Assembly (NCBI RefSeq): GCF_032362555.1
Contig: NC_083520.1
Span: forward strand, 1,054,001-1,118,000
Source of the DNA: Amyelois transitella
Lineage: Eukaryota > Arthropoda > Insecta > Lepidoptera > Pyralidae
Reading direction: 5' to 3'
DNA: 64,000 bases
Positions 43,135 through 54,142 of the stretch are shown here, piece after piece. Every line of letters starts with the position of its first letter. Within the stretch, counting starts at the first letter, position 1. Both the position numbers and the translations under genes were made by a program. Below the pieces are notes generated by a model. That model did not search any database. It was not told the origin of the DNA and saw only the letters and a program-made list of their open reading frames with translations.

Positions 43135-43555
43135 TATTCCCTTAAGGCGACTAAAGGATAGGCTTATAAACCAGGAATTCTTTAAAGCGATGGGCTAGCA
43201 ACCTGTCACTATTTCTCAATTCTATCATTAAGCCAAACAGCTGAACGTGGCCTATCAGACTTTTCAAAACTGTTGGCTCTGTCTACTTCGCAAGAGATAT
43301 CAGACGTGATTATATGTATGTAGGTATATACCGCAGATCACCTATGTATTCCTATATGGCACGTGGCCGGACAAGCACTTTGCAATTACATACATATGGT
43401 CACGTCTATATACCTTGCGGGGCAGACTTCTGTGACAAACTTGGGGTTCTCCCCAAGTTTGCTAGCCTATCCCTTAGTCGCCTTTTACGACATCCATGGG
43501 AAAGAGATGGAGTGGTCCTATTCTTTTTTGTATTGGTGCCGGGAACCACACGGCA
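43135..43555. mobile_element. Two RTE-tailed SINEs, opposite orientation
   Basis: A plus copy at 43135-43324 (CCCTTAAGGCGACTAAAGGA to a TATGTAGG tail) and a minus copy at 43388-43555 that lacks its centre (from GGGGCAGACTTCTGTGACAA to TTTACGACATCCATGGGAAA and the head). Confidence 0.8.
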
Positions 43556-43840
43556 CTTTGCAATTATTTCTTTTTTAATTCTGTTAATAAAGAACTTGGT
43601 ACATGCGTGTCAGGTTTTTACACATGTCCTCATACTATTATAGTTTAAACGCATACGCGATGAGAAAACAAAATAATAATGATGATTAAATATAATAACA
43701 CATAATTGCATCTATCTAACACTCAATTATGCCATTTAATGAATTACTAAGGCGATCCGAAAGATGACCGTAATTATGAAATGAAATTACATAAATTGTT
43801 TTCAACTTGTATTGTCAGAGAGCCTGTAATCATAACATTT

Positions 43841-44035
43841 AGATAGCAACCTGCCACTATTTGTATCTCAAATCCATGTATAAGCCATAGAATAGAATAG
43901 AATAGAATAGATTTACTTTCAAAATTGGATACAAGGTATCACTTATTGACGTCACATCCTTTCTTACATCACATCTAATTATAACTACTACCGCTTCCAA
44001 AGTATATAGCTGAACGTGGTCTTTCAGTCTTTTTC
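43841..44035. mobile_element. SINE fragment split by a LINE end
   Basis: Plus-strand SINE sequence (GATAGCAACCTGCCACTATT) stops near 43886 and resumes at about 44004 (AGCTGAACGTGGTCTTTCAG). Between them lies an inverted LINE end with (ATAGA)n and GGATACAAGGTATCACTTAT. Confidence 0.65.
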
Positions 44036-44237
44036 AGTCTTTTTAATGTACCAAAGTATGTATTTACCTTTCGTTAGAGCGTTGGCAGGCGAGTTTATAT
44101 CATCAAACTCGAAAATATGGCCGCTACGTTACAAAGTACCTATTGGAGTTCGTAATTGTTACTGTCAACATAACAAAAACCGGTTACTTATTACGGTTTC
44201 TATATAAAATAAAACAGACCACGTACAGCCAAAATTA

Positions 44238-44480
44238 ATAATCACGTCTATATCCCTTGCGGGGTAGACAGAGCCAACATTCTTGAAAAGTCTGATAGGT
44301 CATGTTCAGCTATTTGGCTTTAAGATAGAATTGAGATTCATATAGTGACAGGTTGATAGCCCATCGCCTAAAAGAAGAATCCCATAAGTTTATAAGTCTA
44401 TCCCTCAGTCGCTTTTTACGACATCTATTCTTTTCTCGTCCTATTCGTTTTTCTATTGGTGCCGGGAACCACACGGCATA
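44238..44480 (-). mobile_element. RTE-tailed SINE upstream of the P450
   Basis: AATCACGTCTATATCCCTTG to GTGCCGGGAACCACACGGCA. Its head lies about 65 bp before the P450 start codon, so it probably sits in the promoter or 5' UTR. Confidence 0.9.
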
Positions 44481-44544
44481 TATTATAAGTAAAATAATTA
44501 TAAGTACGGATAAAAGAAGATTACAATTATAATGATTTTCTAGA

Positions 44545-47500
44545 ATGATCCCGTTGATTCTTGGGGTCTTACTGCTGATCTGCGCGTACGGCGTCACGCA
44601 GTTGCGTGAGCGGCGCGCGCGCAAGATGTTGGCGGGTCTACCATCGTACTCATATCTGCCATTTGTGGGGAACTTACACCACTTTTTTGGAGGTCCTGAA
44701 GGTATGATATTAGATACTTTTGTAGAGCTTTTTCTTCTTCATGGCTTTCAGACCCAAATGCATCATCACCTCTCTGGAGAGAACCAAGGTTGGGTGTTTT
44801 AACTCACTGTCAGAGCATCGGTTGGTATTCAAACTAATGCACGTAAGATGTTTGTCAATATAACTTTTTATAACTAAATATAGTATAGTTGAGCTAGTAT
44901 CTCGTAACACAAGTTTTGAACTTACTTCGAAGCTAATTCTGTGTAATCTGTCTCGTATATACATACATACATACATATAATCAAGTCTTTATCCCTTGCG
45001 GGATAGATAGAGCCAACAGTCTTAAACAGCCTTCAGCTGTTTAATGATGATGGATGTTATAAAGGCGACTAAGGGATAGGTTTATAAACTTGGGATTATT
45101 TTTAATCAGCAACCTATCACTATTTGAACTGCTGAACGTGTCCTATTAGTCTTTTAAGACTGCAATCCCTGTCCACCCCGCAAGGGATATAGACGTGACT
45201 CTATATATTTATGTATTGGTGCTTGGTGCGATAAAGTGTTTTATTTTTTTACATACATACATATGGTCAGGTCTATATCCCTAACGGGGTAGACAGAGCC
45301 AACAGTCTTAAAAAGACTGAATGGCCACGTTCAGCTACATATAGTTTATTTTTTTTGCAGAAGTATTTCGAAAAATGACCGAGTTTTGTCAAAAAGCCGA
45401 AGAGACTGACAAACCGGTGCTATTGTGGGCCGGCAGTTTTCCTGTTCTGTGTAAGTATTAATAATTAAGTAAGTATTTCAACCCATCTCTTTCCCATGGA
45501 TGTCTTAAAGGGCGACTAAGGGATAGGCTTATAAAATTGCGATCCTTTTTTTAGGCGATGGGCTGGCAACCTGTCACTATTTGAATCTCAATTCCATTAT
45601 TAAGCCGAGCAGCTGAACGTGGCCATTCAGTCTTTTCAAGACTGTTGGCTCTGTCTACCCCGCAAGGGATATAGACGTGACCATATGTTTGTATGTTCAA
45701 ATTCAAAATTTTTATTGATCCCTGAGTCGCCTTTTACGACATCCATGGGAAAGAGATGGAGTGGTCCTATTCTTTTTGTATTGGTGCCGGGAACCACACG
45801 GCACGTTTTGAATTTGAATATGAATGGAAATTATTTTTTATTTATTTCAGTTTTGTGCAATGCTGAGGATGTGAAGCTGGTGACCAACTCGTTTGTGGGT
45901 AAACCTTACTATTACTATTTCGCCAAACAGTGGCTCGGGGACGGCATCTTAATTGCACCAGGTGAGAAATACATCCTACTACTATTATAAAGGCGAAAGT
46001 TTGTATGGATGTTTGTTACTCTTTCACGCAAAAACTACTGAACCGATTACCATGAAATTTGGTATGTAGGTAGCTGAAGACCCAGAATAACACATAGGCT
46101 ACTTTTTATCCCAGAGTTCCCGCGGGATTGATAGGGTTTCCATGCGGACGAAGTCGCGGGCGGCCTCTAGTCTATACATATATTATAACGCTGAAGAGTT
46201 TGTTTGTTTGTTTAAACGCGCTAATCTCAGGAACTACTGGTTCGATTCGAAAAATTCTTTTTGTGTTGAATAGACCATTTATCGAGGAAGGCTTTAGGCT
46301 ATATAACATCACGCTGCAACTATGAGGAGCGAAGAAATAATGGAAAATGTGAAAAAAATGGGGCATTCTTGAGGCTTTAATGATGCCCAAAATAACTATT
46401 ACACGCGGACGAAGTCGCGGGCACAGCTAGTTAGGTATAACTACTGGAAGGCTACAGATATTTTTTGCATGTGTACTTACCATTACTACCAATACAAAAA
46501 AGAATAGGACCACTCCATCTCATTTACCATGGATGTCGTAAAAGGCGAGTAAGGGATAGGCTCACAATCTTGGGATTATTACTCTGGTTGATGGGCTAGC
46601 AACCTGTCACTATTTGAATCTCAATTCTATCATTAAGCCTAACAGCTGAATGTGGCCTATCAGTCTTTCAAGACCGCTGGCTCTGACTAGCCCGCTAGGG
46701 ATATAGACGTGATCATATATGAATGAATAAATGACAAAATTCATTTAAATCAAACTTATCGTTAAACAGATTTTGGCGTAAAAATGATTTTTTATTTCCC
46801 CATTAGCGCCAATTTGGAAGCGCAACATCAAGAAGATAGCATCCGCCGGCTCCTTCAACACAACTACAGTGGAGAGTTATCAAGAGAAGTTCAGCGCTCA
46901 AGCTGTCAAGTTGACAGAGCTATTGAAGGCTGAAGCCGGTAGACCGCCCTTCGACATGATGGATATACTGGCTAATATTACTCTTGAAACTGTGTGTCGT
47001 AAGTAGTCAAATCTTCTTCAGGATCCCAATAGCTAAATCGACACAAATATGTATGATTACCTGTCACTCCGCATTGGTTCTGTTGTGGCTCTGTAAGATG
47101 GAAAATAATAGAATTTTAGTCCTCATAAGGGAGGTAATATGTAAAAAAACCATTCCTTATTAGACCAATTTCATAGAAATCAACTTGTTATTATATTTAT
47201 AAAATATAATAATAATAAAGAGGAAAGATTTGTATTTTTGTATGTTTGTGTGGAATAAACTCAAAAACTACTGGTCCGATTTTGATAAAATTTGGCACAA
47301 ATATAGAATAGACCTTCAAAAGTGACATAGGCATAAATTTGTTTTTACTCTTTGTTTATTTCAAAATACAAAACACAAAAATATGTCCACCCGTGCGAAG
47401 CCGGGGCGGGCCGCTAGTATAAAATACACACAAACCGTAGCTACTACTAAAATGCGTAGTCATATTTAATGTACAACGCCATCTATTAGCTAAAAAAGTA

Positions 47501-50500
47501 AATAAATCTACACTGCAACCGTATGTTTCATAACAAGAATAATATTATTTCGCGATTCTAATACCTAACATATTTTTGAAATCGTACGTCAAACGCATTA
47601 ATTAGGCGTATTTGAATTTTCTTTTTTTTATTATCTTTTCCATGTGGCCAGTTGCAAACTTTTTTTTTAATGGATTCGATTTGAACAAAAGAGGTTGGAT
47701 TTTAATAAGTTTCGGACCTATGGTTTGAAAATAGACTGCGACACTTTTTTTACACAGAGTTTTTTTTCTTTAAGAAACGGCGCTTGGTGTATGCTATACA
47801 TCAGACTCCACTTTCATGGTGAAGTACTACCACTCTTTCAACCGGACCCTCTCCCTGATGTTCTCCAGGGGGTTCAACATTCTCTACCACTCGGACTTCC
47901 TATACAGTCTTACACCAATGTATCGAGAGTTCAATAAGCATGTGGCTGTTCTACACGAGGTCACGGATGCGGTAAGATTTGACTGGTCAGTCAGTCTTTT
48001 TGAAGTCAAAACATTCTCTACCACTTTCATTTTCTATATTCTCCACCAATACACCAATATGTGGTAAGAGTTGACTGGTTAGTCAGTCGTCTTTTCCAAT
48101 TTTGAAGTTGAAATGATTCGGTTAAGCCGACAAATTTCAGATAACGCTTGCTTTTTTGAAATTGGTGGAGTAGTAATTAGTAGTAATAATATATCTTAAT
48201 TATAAAATTCTCGTGTCACAATGTTCGTTCCCGTACTCCTCCGAATCGGCTTTAATGATTCTCATGAAATTTTGTGAGCATATTGAGTAGCTCTGAGAAT
48301 CGGCCAACATCTATTTTTAGTGATAAGGGTTGTGGGTTGTTAACTAGAAATTACTTAAAAATTATTTGTATGGCAAAACAACGTTTGCTGGGACAGCTAG
48401 TATTATATATATAAAGTATTAATCGAGATTACAATTCCTTCATATTCTATCCAATATGCATCTGTTGGTAAAAGATTTTTTATTATCGGTTGATTAGTTC
48501 CGGATATTGCGCCCTACATACAAAGTACAAACCTCTTTTATGTTGATGTTGTTTTTAAATATATATTTTTTTTCTTTCAGGTAATGTCTCAAGTAAGCGA
48601 ACAAAGAGATAATATGAAGAAACCTGGAAATGACACAAACGGTAATTTAATGATTCATACATACATACCTACATATAATCACGTCTAAATCCCTTACGGA
48701 GTAGACAGATTGGACAATCTTGAAAAGACTGACAGGCAACGTTCAGCTGTTTGGCGTAATAATGTAATTGAGATTAGCTTTTTTCTTAGTCTTCTTTTAC
48801 GACATCCATGGGGGATAAAGATGATGATTGGGGGAAGTAAGATGTGGAGTGTAGGAGCACTTATGTGACGGGAACCACACGGCACAGATATACTTATGAA
48901 CATATTTTTTGTACTTCCGTTTCATATATGTATATACAAAACATTAGTTGTGCCTGCGACTTCGTCCTCGCGGAATAGTTATTTTGGGCATAGTTGAAGC
49001 CCTCATGGATGAATAATTTACCCCGTTTTTTTTCACATTTCCCATTATTTCTTTGCTCCTTATAGTTGCAGCGTGACGTAGGTAATACAGCCTTAAGCCT
49101 TCCTCGATAAATGGTCTATTCAACACAAAAATAATTTTTCAATTCGAACCAGTAGTTCCTGACATTGCGCGTTATGATTCTATAATTCAGGTAAACCCCG
49201 AGCGAAATACAAATCTTACCTGGACTATCTCCTGGAGCTTCACGAGAGGGATCCCAGCTTCACCTGGGACCAGATCAGGTCGGAGGTGCACACCATCATC
49301 CTGGCTGGACAGGAGACAGTCGCTACAGCGCTGTACTACATCTTCCTGATGGTCGGATGCCATCCAGAAGTCCAGAAGAAGTTGTATGATGAGTGCGTTT
49401 ATTTCAAATTTATCTATAGATAGATATACATATAATAAAACAGTAAAAATATTTTGTCTGTACATTAAGTATTTTTGACTGAAATGGATAGTGGGACACT
49501 TAGAATGAACAATAGAAAGCAAAAAAATTTTATTTTTATTTTTTTGTCTGTCTGTATGTAGGATCATGCTTATCTCCGAAAGTACTGAACCGATTTGCTT
49601 AAAACTTTCACCAATTGCTTTGTTTTAACTCAGAAAAACATTTGAAATTTGTTTCATCAAAATCGGTTCACTAAAAAAAAGTTATCGTTATTTGAATGAA
49701 CTCAAGGCATGAGTTTGCCTGCAAATAAGTTTACGCGGAAAAATTCGAAATTTACGCGGACGAAGTCGCGGGCAACAACTAGTATCTACTTACGATGTTA
49801 ACGATGGGCAAGCAACCTGTCACTAGTTGAATCTCAATTCGATCAGTAAGCCATTGAAGCAGCTGAACGTGGCCTTTCAGTTTTTTCAAGACTGTTGGCT
49901 CTGTCTACCCCGCAAGGGATATAGACGTGATTATATGTATGTATGCTAGCCCATCACCTATAAAAGGATTTCAAAGTTTACAAGCCTACCTCATAGTCGC
50001 CTTTTCCGACATCCACGGGAAAATACAAATACAAATATGTACTTTATTTGCTTTAAATGCGGCACAATTATAGGTGTTACAAAGCAATATATACATTTCG
50101 CGCATTTAACCAGTCATGGCATGCAAAAATACAGAAAATTCAAATTAAATTAAAATTGAAAGATTCTAAAGTGCTGGAAAGCACACGGCACCGTAGTATC
50201 GATAGTTTAATCGATACAATTCTTTCACTAGTTAAAACACTACTTAAAACTATAACATCTAATCCACAGACAAAAAGACATATTTGGTGATAGCAAGCGG
50301 CCAGTGACCCAGGCTGACTTGGACCGCATGGTGTACTGCGAGGCCGTTGTCAGCGAGACCCTCAGACTGTACCCCCCGGCACCCTCAGTCATAAGATATG
50401 CTGACCAGGATCTGCCTATCAGTGAGGAGTTAACTAGATAACCTATAAGTTACCTAACCTATAAGGTGCCGTGTGGTTCCCGGCACCAATACAAAAAGAA

Positions 50501-52876
50501 TAGGACCACTCCATCTCTTTCCCATGGATGTCGTAAAACGCGACTAAGGGATAGGCTTAAAAACTTGGGTTTCTTCTTTTAGGCGATGGACTAGCAACCT
50601 ATTTGAATCTCAATTCTATCATTACGCCAAAGAGCTGAGCGTGGCCTATCAGTCTTTTCAAGGCTGTTGGCTCTGTCTACCCCGCAACGGATATAGAAGT
50701 GACCATATGTAATGTACCTATAAGTTAAACCAGGCGTATAAACTTGGGATTCTTCTTTCAGTCGATGAGCTAGCAACCTGTCACTATTTGAATCTCAATT
50801 CTTTCATTAAGCCAAACAGTCGAACGTGGACTATCAGTCCTTCAAGACTGTCGGCCCTGTTTACCCCGCAAGGGATATAGACGTGAGTGTATGTATTTTG
50901 CTAGCTTTTGAATCTTCCCTTTTTGTTCTTAAGAACTAACACATGTCGGTTAAGTGGATCGTCCTCCATTAATTTCTAGATTTTTGTGGCGTGGCATTTC
51001 GAGACTGTTGGCTCTGTCTACCCTGCAAGGGACTAAGAAGTAAAAATTAAAAGTGTAGAAATTAATGTTATAATTTATTTAATAGTTATTTATTTCATTA
51101 TAAATAGGAAACTTAATTAAAATGAACTCAAATTAAAACTATTAAATAAATTATAACATTACACATAAAAAAAAATTATGGTGCTTAGGTATACATGCGT
51201 ACCATCACGCCTGGTTTCCATTGGAGTAGGCAGAGACTATAATTCCTTAAATAATTTACCAGTATGACATAAAATTTTCATTCAGCATGCTTCCTGGCAA
51301 AGGGTCAGGTCAAGAGTACTCGAAACCGCCGAGCTTGCATGAAAAGTATGCAGAGATCGTGGCAAGTGGAAAGATGTAGTCTCTGCCTACCCCTCCGGGT
51401 AAAATGCATAATTTTATACATGTACTAGCTGTGCCCGCGACTTCGTCCGCGTGGAATAGTTATTTCGGGCATCATTGAAGCCCTCAAGGATGAATAATTT
51501 TCCCCGTTTCACATTATCCATTATTTCTTCGCTCCTAATAGTTGCAGCGTGATGTTATATAGCCTTAAGCCTTCCTCGATAAATGGTCTATTAAACACAA
51601 AAATAATTTTTCAATTTGAACCAGTAAGTAGTTCCTGAGATTAGCGCGTTCAAACAAACAAACGTATGTATGTATGTATCATTTACCAGGTTCGTGCACA
51701 ATACCTAAAGGCACAGCATGCTGCGTTGGGGTCTGGGGTCTCGGCAGGTCTCGTCGTCTTTGGGGCTCCGACGCGGAGGAGTACCGCCCTGGACGGTGGC
51801 TGGAGCCCGACTGCCCTGGGAATACCGTGGCGTTTGCGTCTTTCAGCTACGGAAGACGAGCGTGCATTGGTAAGACTCACATACAAGTAGAAAAGAATAG
51901 ATTTAGAATAGAATATGTATTCAGGAGACAATTAGCCGAGCACATTATCTCAATTTACTGTACTTTTGCGGTTGGTTATATTTCGTTTATTAGTGTGACA
52001 ACGAACTTATGTATTATATTTTTTTGTATTTTATGTTCTTATGTAAGTGATGTAAATTATGTCTTTATAAAAATAAAAGTCTATAAACATAAACATAGAC
52101 CACTAGCATATGCTAAATCGCGATATTAAAGGTTTCACGGATTGGAGCATAAATACAACCTCCGAGTTAAGATCGTCTGTCGCGCAGGCGTGACACTTAG
52201 CCTGGCAGAATCTTCCCTTTGTGTCGGTCGAGCCCGAACTATTGCTCTTGCTACTAATTACAAAGAAATTGGAATAATTAATAGGCCTTTATTATTCCGA
52301 TTCTTACGACAAATTAAAAGTTTCTTGTATTTAAAACCCGCTGTCAAACTATGTTGCTTCTAACCTATTAATATTGACCCGTTTCAAAAGCAGAATCGGG
52401 GCTCTGGTTTATTAGTTTGACTACCGCCCGCCGCTCGCTACAATTACGGCCTCTGTGGCGCAGCGGTAGTGCGCTTGTCTGTGTCACGGGAGGTCCCGGG
52501 TTCGAATCCCGGCCAGGGCATGATGAGAAACGCACTTTCTCTGATTGGCCTGGGTCTTGGATGTTTATCTATATAAGTATTTATTATAAAATATAGTATC
52601 GTTGAGTTAGTATCTCGTAACACAAGTCTTGAACTTACTTCGAGACTAACTCAATCTGTGTAATTTGTCCCGTATTAAAAAAAAAAAAAACTACAATTTT
52701 TTACTCCTTTTGTTTTTTCAGGGAAAAAATACGCAATGGCATTCATGAAGACGGCGCTGTCTCAGTGTGTGAGGGATTTGGAGTTCAAATCTGAGGCCGA
52801 CAAAATGCAGTTCAAGGTTGCTTTAGCCCTGAGGCCAGTTAATCATCATTTCATCGAAATAAGTCTGCGAAAATGA
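44545..52876 (+). CDS. Cytochrome P450, CYP4 clan (CYP341-like), 498 aa, ten exons
   Basis: Exons 44545-44701, 45361-45450, 45851-45961, 46807-46998, 47775-47971, 48581-48641, 49191-49392, 50270-50421, 51690-51869 and 52722-52876 join in frame to 498 residues. A hydrophobic N-terminal anchor (MIPLILGVLLLICAYG) indicates an ER membrane enzyme, and LPFVGNLHHFF follows. The I-helix motif is AGQETVAT (residues 308-315), the K-helix ExxR is ETLR (366-369), the PERF-like motif is YRPGRW (419-424), and the haem loop is FSYGRRACIG with axial C446. All catalytic parts are present. Clan CYP4 is well supported; CYP341 is suggested by KPYYYYFAKQW and the I-helix. The substrate is unknown. It is flanked by ORs, so antennal odorant clearance is a reasonable idea only. 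The exon 5 acceptor (TTTAAG) and exon 7 donor (GTGCGT) are weak. AATAAA lies at 52909. Confidence 0.92.
44729..45215. mobile_element. Repeats in P450 intron 1
   Basis: A type C SINE piece (44729-44845, inverted), the 3' end of a type A SINE (44872-44960, plus), and an inverted pair of RTE-tailed SINE halves (44960-45050 minus; 45051-45215 plus). Confidence 0.7.
45252..45344 (-). mobile_element. RTE-tailed SINE abutting P450 exon 2
   Basis: ACATACATACATATGGTCAG to GGCCACGTTCAGCTAC. It ends only about 16 bp before the exon 2 acceptor (45359-45360), so the T-rich acceptor tract is immediately adjacent. Confidence 0.85.
45480..45804. mobile_element. Two RTE-tailed SINE pieces in P450 intron 2
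   Basis: Plus copy 45480-45696 (CATCTCTTTCCCATGGATGT to a TTTGTATG tail) and the head half of a minus copy at 45717-45804. Confidence 0.85.
45972..46169 (+). mobile_element. Helitron-like element in P450 intron 3, complete
   Basis: TCCTACTACTATTATAAAGG to GACGAAGTCGCGGGCGGCCT and CTAG, inserted between A and T as Helitrons do. Confidence 0.72.
46181..46430 (+). mobile_element. Helitron-like element, second type
   Basis: ATATTATAACGCTGAAGAGT, GCGCTAATCTCAGGAACTAC and CGCGGGCACAGCTAG. Same family as 48943, 51424 and 63847. Confidence 0.68.
46487..46722 (+). mobile_element. RTE-tailed SINE in P450 intron 3
   Basis: ACCAATACAAAAAAGAATAG to GGGATATAGACGTGATCATA. Confidence 0.87.
47205..47417 (+). 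mobile_element. Helitron-like element in P450 intron 4
   Basis: Runs from AATAATAATAAAGAGGAAAG through AACTACTGGTCCGATTTTGA to GAAGCCGGGGCGGGCCGCTAG. Third sequence variant. Confidence 0.6.
48192..48403 (+). mobile_element. Helitron-like element in P450 intron 5
   Basis: ATTATAAAATTCTCGTGTCA to GTTTGCTGGGACAGCTAG. Close relative of 23053-23286. Confidence 0.55.
48657..48888 (-). mobile_element. RTE-tailed SINE in P450 intron 6
   Basis: (CATA)n, then CGGAGTAGACAGATTGGACA to GACGGGAACCACACGGCAC. Diverged in the middle. Confidence 0.82.
48943..49185 (-). mobile_element. Helitron-like element reaching the P450 exon 7 acceptor
   Basis: GTTGTGCCTGCGACTTCGTC at the left and CAGTAGTTCCTGACATTGCG at the right. 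It ends within about ten bases of the TAATTCAG acceptor (49190). Confidence 0.65.
49540..49783 (+). mobile_element. Helitron-like element in P450 intron 7
   Basis: TTTTTTGTCTGTCTGTATGT, CTCCGAAAGTACTGAACCG and ACGCGGACGAAGTCGCGGGC, ending AACTAG. Confidence 0.62.
49803..50160. mobile_element. SINE halves and a LINE end in P450 intron 7
   Basis: Plus SINE 3' half (49803-49945), minus SINE head half (49948-50024), then an inverted LINE-like end (TACTTTATTTGCTTTAAATG, 50025-50160). Confidence 0.6.
50466..50898 (+). mobile_element. Two RTE-tailed SINEs in P450 intron 8
   Basis: A full copy (50466-50710, GTGCCGTGTGGTTCCCGGCA to CCATATGTAATG) is followed by a 5'-truncated copy (50735-50898). A further scrap, GACTGTTGGCTCTGTCTACC, lies at 51003-51035. 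Confidence 0.87.
51188..51420 (+). mobile_element. RTE LINE 3' ends in P450 intron 8
   Basis: An inverted tail (ACCATCACGCCTGGTTTCCA, 51188-51240) and a forward 3' end (51283-51420) encoding SGQEYSKPPSLHEKYAEIVAS-like debris and CTCTGCCTACCCCTCCGGG. Confidence 0.65.
51424..51663 (-). mobile_element. Helitron-like element before P450 exon 9
   Basis: ACTAGCTGTGCCCGCGACTT to GAGATTAGCGCGTTCAAACA. A (GTAT)n run then leads directly into the exon 9 acceptor at 51688-51689. Confidence 0.7.
52446..52676 (+). mobile_element. tRNA-SINE type A, full copy in P450 intron 9
   Basis: CCTCTGTGGCGCAGCGGTAG carries box A and GGGTTCGAATCCCGGCCAGG carries a perfect box B, so the Pol III promoter looks intact. 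The body has GGTCTTGGATGTTTATCTAT, and the 3' end reads TGTGTAATTTGTCCCGTATT with an A tail. Reference copy for this family; it is not a functional tRNA. Confidence 0.9.
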
Positions 52877-52964
52877 CAGAATATGTAATATTTCACATTT
52901 CTTCCGTCAAATAAAATTTATTTGCAATTGTGTGTCTTTTTTATCTGTCTGGTGAAAATGCTGC

Positions 52965-53140
52965 AGTGTACTTTGTTCCGCCGCTTTGGAAGCGGTAGTA
53001 GAAATAATTTATACTTAAGTTACGTTTGTTACCGCTTCTTCTGCACTGACGCTTTGGAAGCGGCAGTAAACTTAGTTTTAAATAATTTATTTGACGTCAA
53101 CCAATGTTGTGAAACCAAAAGATATGACAATTAGTAAGTG
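52965..53140 (+). mobile_element. LINE 3' end (GGAAGCGG family)
   Basis: TTCCGCCGCTTTGGAAGCGG and again CTGACGCTTTGGAAGCGGCA, then TTTGACGTCAACCAATGTTG. Confidence 0.7.
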
Positions 53141-53380
53141 ACATGAAGTAAATTTAAAGTAGGATAATATCTTCTTTCGAAATAAAGCTTAAAGGTTTTC
53201 AACGTCTCCATCGATTTGCATAATAAGTACTATGTATTATGTCTAAAGCCAGTTGTGAAATGGTAATTAATAATTCCTGAACACTTGGTTTTCTCTCGCC
53301 CATCCCTTCGTTACCCATTCACACCGAACTGGTGTCCAATTTTGAAATTCAAACGTATTTGTAACGCGTATTCTAGTTAG
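53141..53380. other. Spacer downstream of the P450
   Basis: No recognised feature. Confidence 0.35.
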
Positions 53381-53639
53381 GCCGTGTGGTTCCCGGCACT
53401 AATAGAAAAAAGAATAGGACCACTCCATTTCTTTCGCCGTGGATGCCGTAAAAAGCGACTAAGGGATAGGCTTATAAACTTAGGATTCTTCTTTTAGGCG
53501 ACAGGCTAGCAACCTGTCACTATTTCAATCTCAATTCTATCATTAAGCCAAACAGCTGAACGTGGCCTATCAGTCTTTTTAAGACTGTTGGCCCTGTCTA
53601 CCCCGCAAGTGATATAGACGTGATAATATGTATGTATGT
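53381..53639 (+). mobile_element. RTE-tailed SINE, full length
   Basis: GGCCGTGTGGTTCCCGGCAC to GATATAGACGTGATAATATG with a (TATG)n tail. Confidence 0.9.
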
Positions 53640-54142
53640 ATTATAATATAAAGCATACCTACCATTAAATCGGCAGAGGTCAAAAGAGGTAAATGATTTT
53701 GTGGAAGGCGTAATACCAACTGTACATATCGTTATTAAATTATTCATATATTGATTTGTTTGAATTTTAATAATTCGGATGTGAAAACAAACACCGTTTG
53801 TTTGTTTACTAATTTTTTTTTTGTTTAAAATAGATTTAATATCATTCGACAGCGGACGCTTTCGAGTGATTTAAAGATATAGTAGTATCGACTATGACCA
53901 TTCGAATATGTAAATTTAAAATTCATTCATTTGATTCAGGCCGTTGAATTAATATGGCAAATAGGATTTAGAAGGCTCTTGGAAAAATTTGCAACATTAA
54001 AGGTTTGGTTTATAAAAAAGTAGTAATTGTAAAAATATATTAGCCATTTCCTATTAAGAAAATCTGTTGAACTCTATAGAAGATTGTCATATTTTAGCTT
54101 GCGTGTTTGTAGGTATAATTTTTTTTAAGAAATCATCAGACA
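53640..54142. other. OR-e 5' flank
   Basis: About 500 bp of unique AT-rich DNA ahead of OR-e. Promoter expected; no element assigned. Confidence 0.35.

Noticed and set aside
43314-43643. 109-residue ORF
   Set aside because: Translation of an inverted SINE; contains the same recurring PGTTRH peptide.
45619-45990. 123-residue ORF as a separate gene
   Set aside because: It starts in SINE sequence and runs into P450 exon 3; only the exon is real.
52446-52530. Possible functional tRNA gene with perfect box A and box B
   Set aside because: The same sequence with the same downstream body occurs at 27901, 42655 and 55217, so it is the head of a SINE. No clean cloverleaf with a matching acceptor stem is seen.
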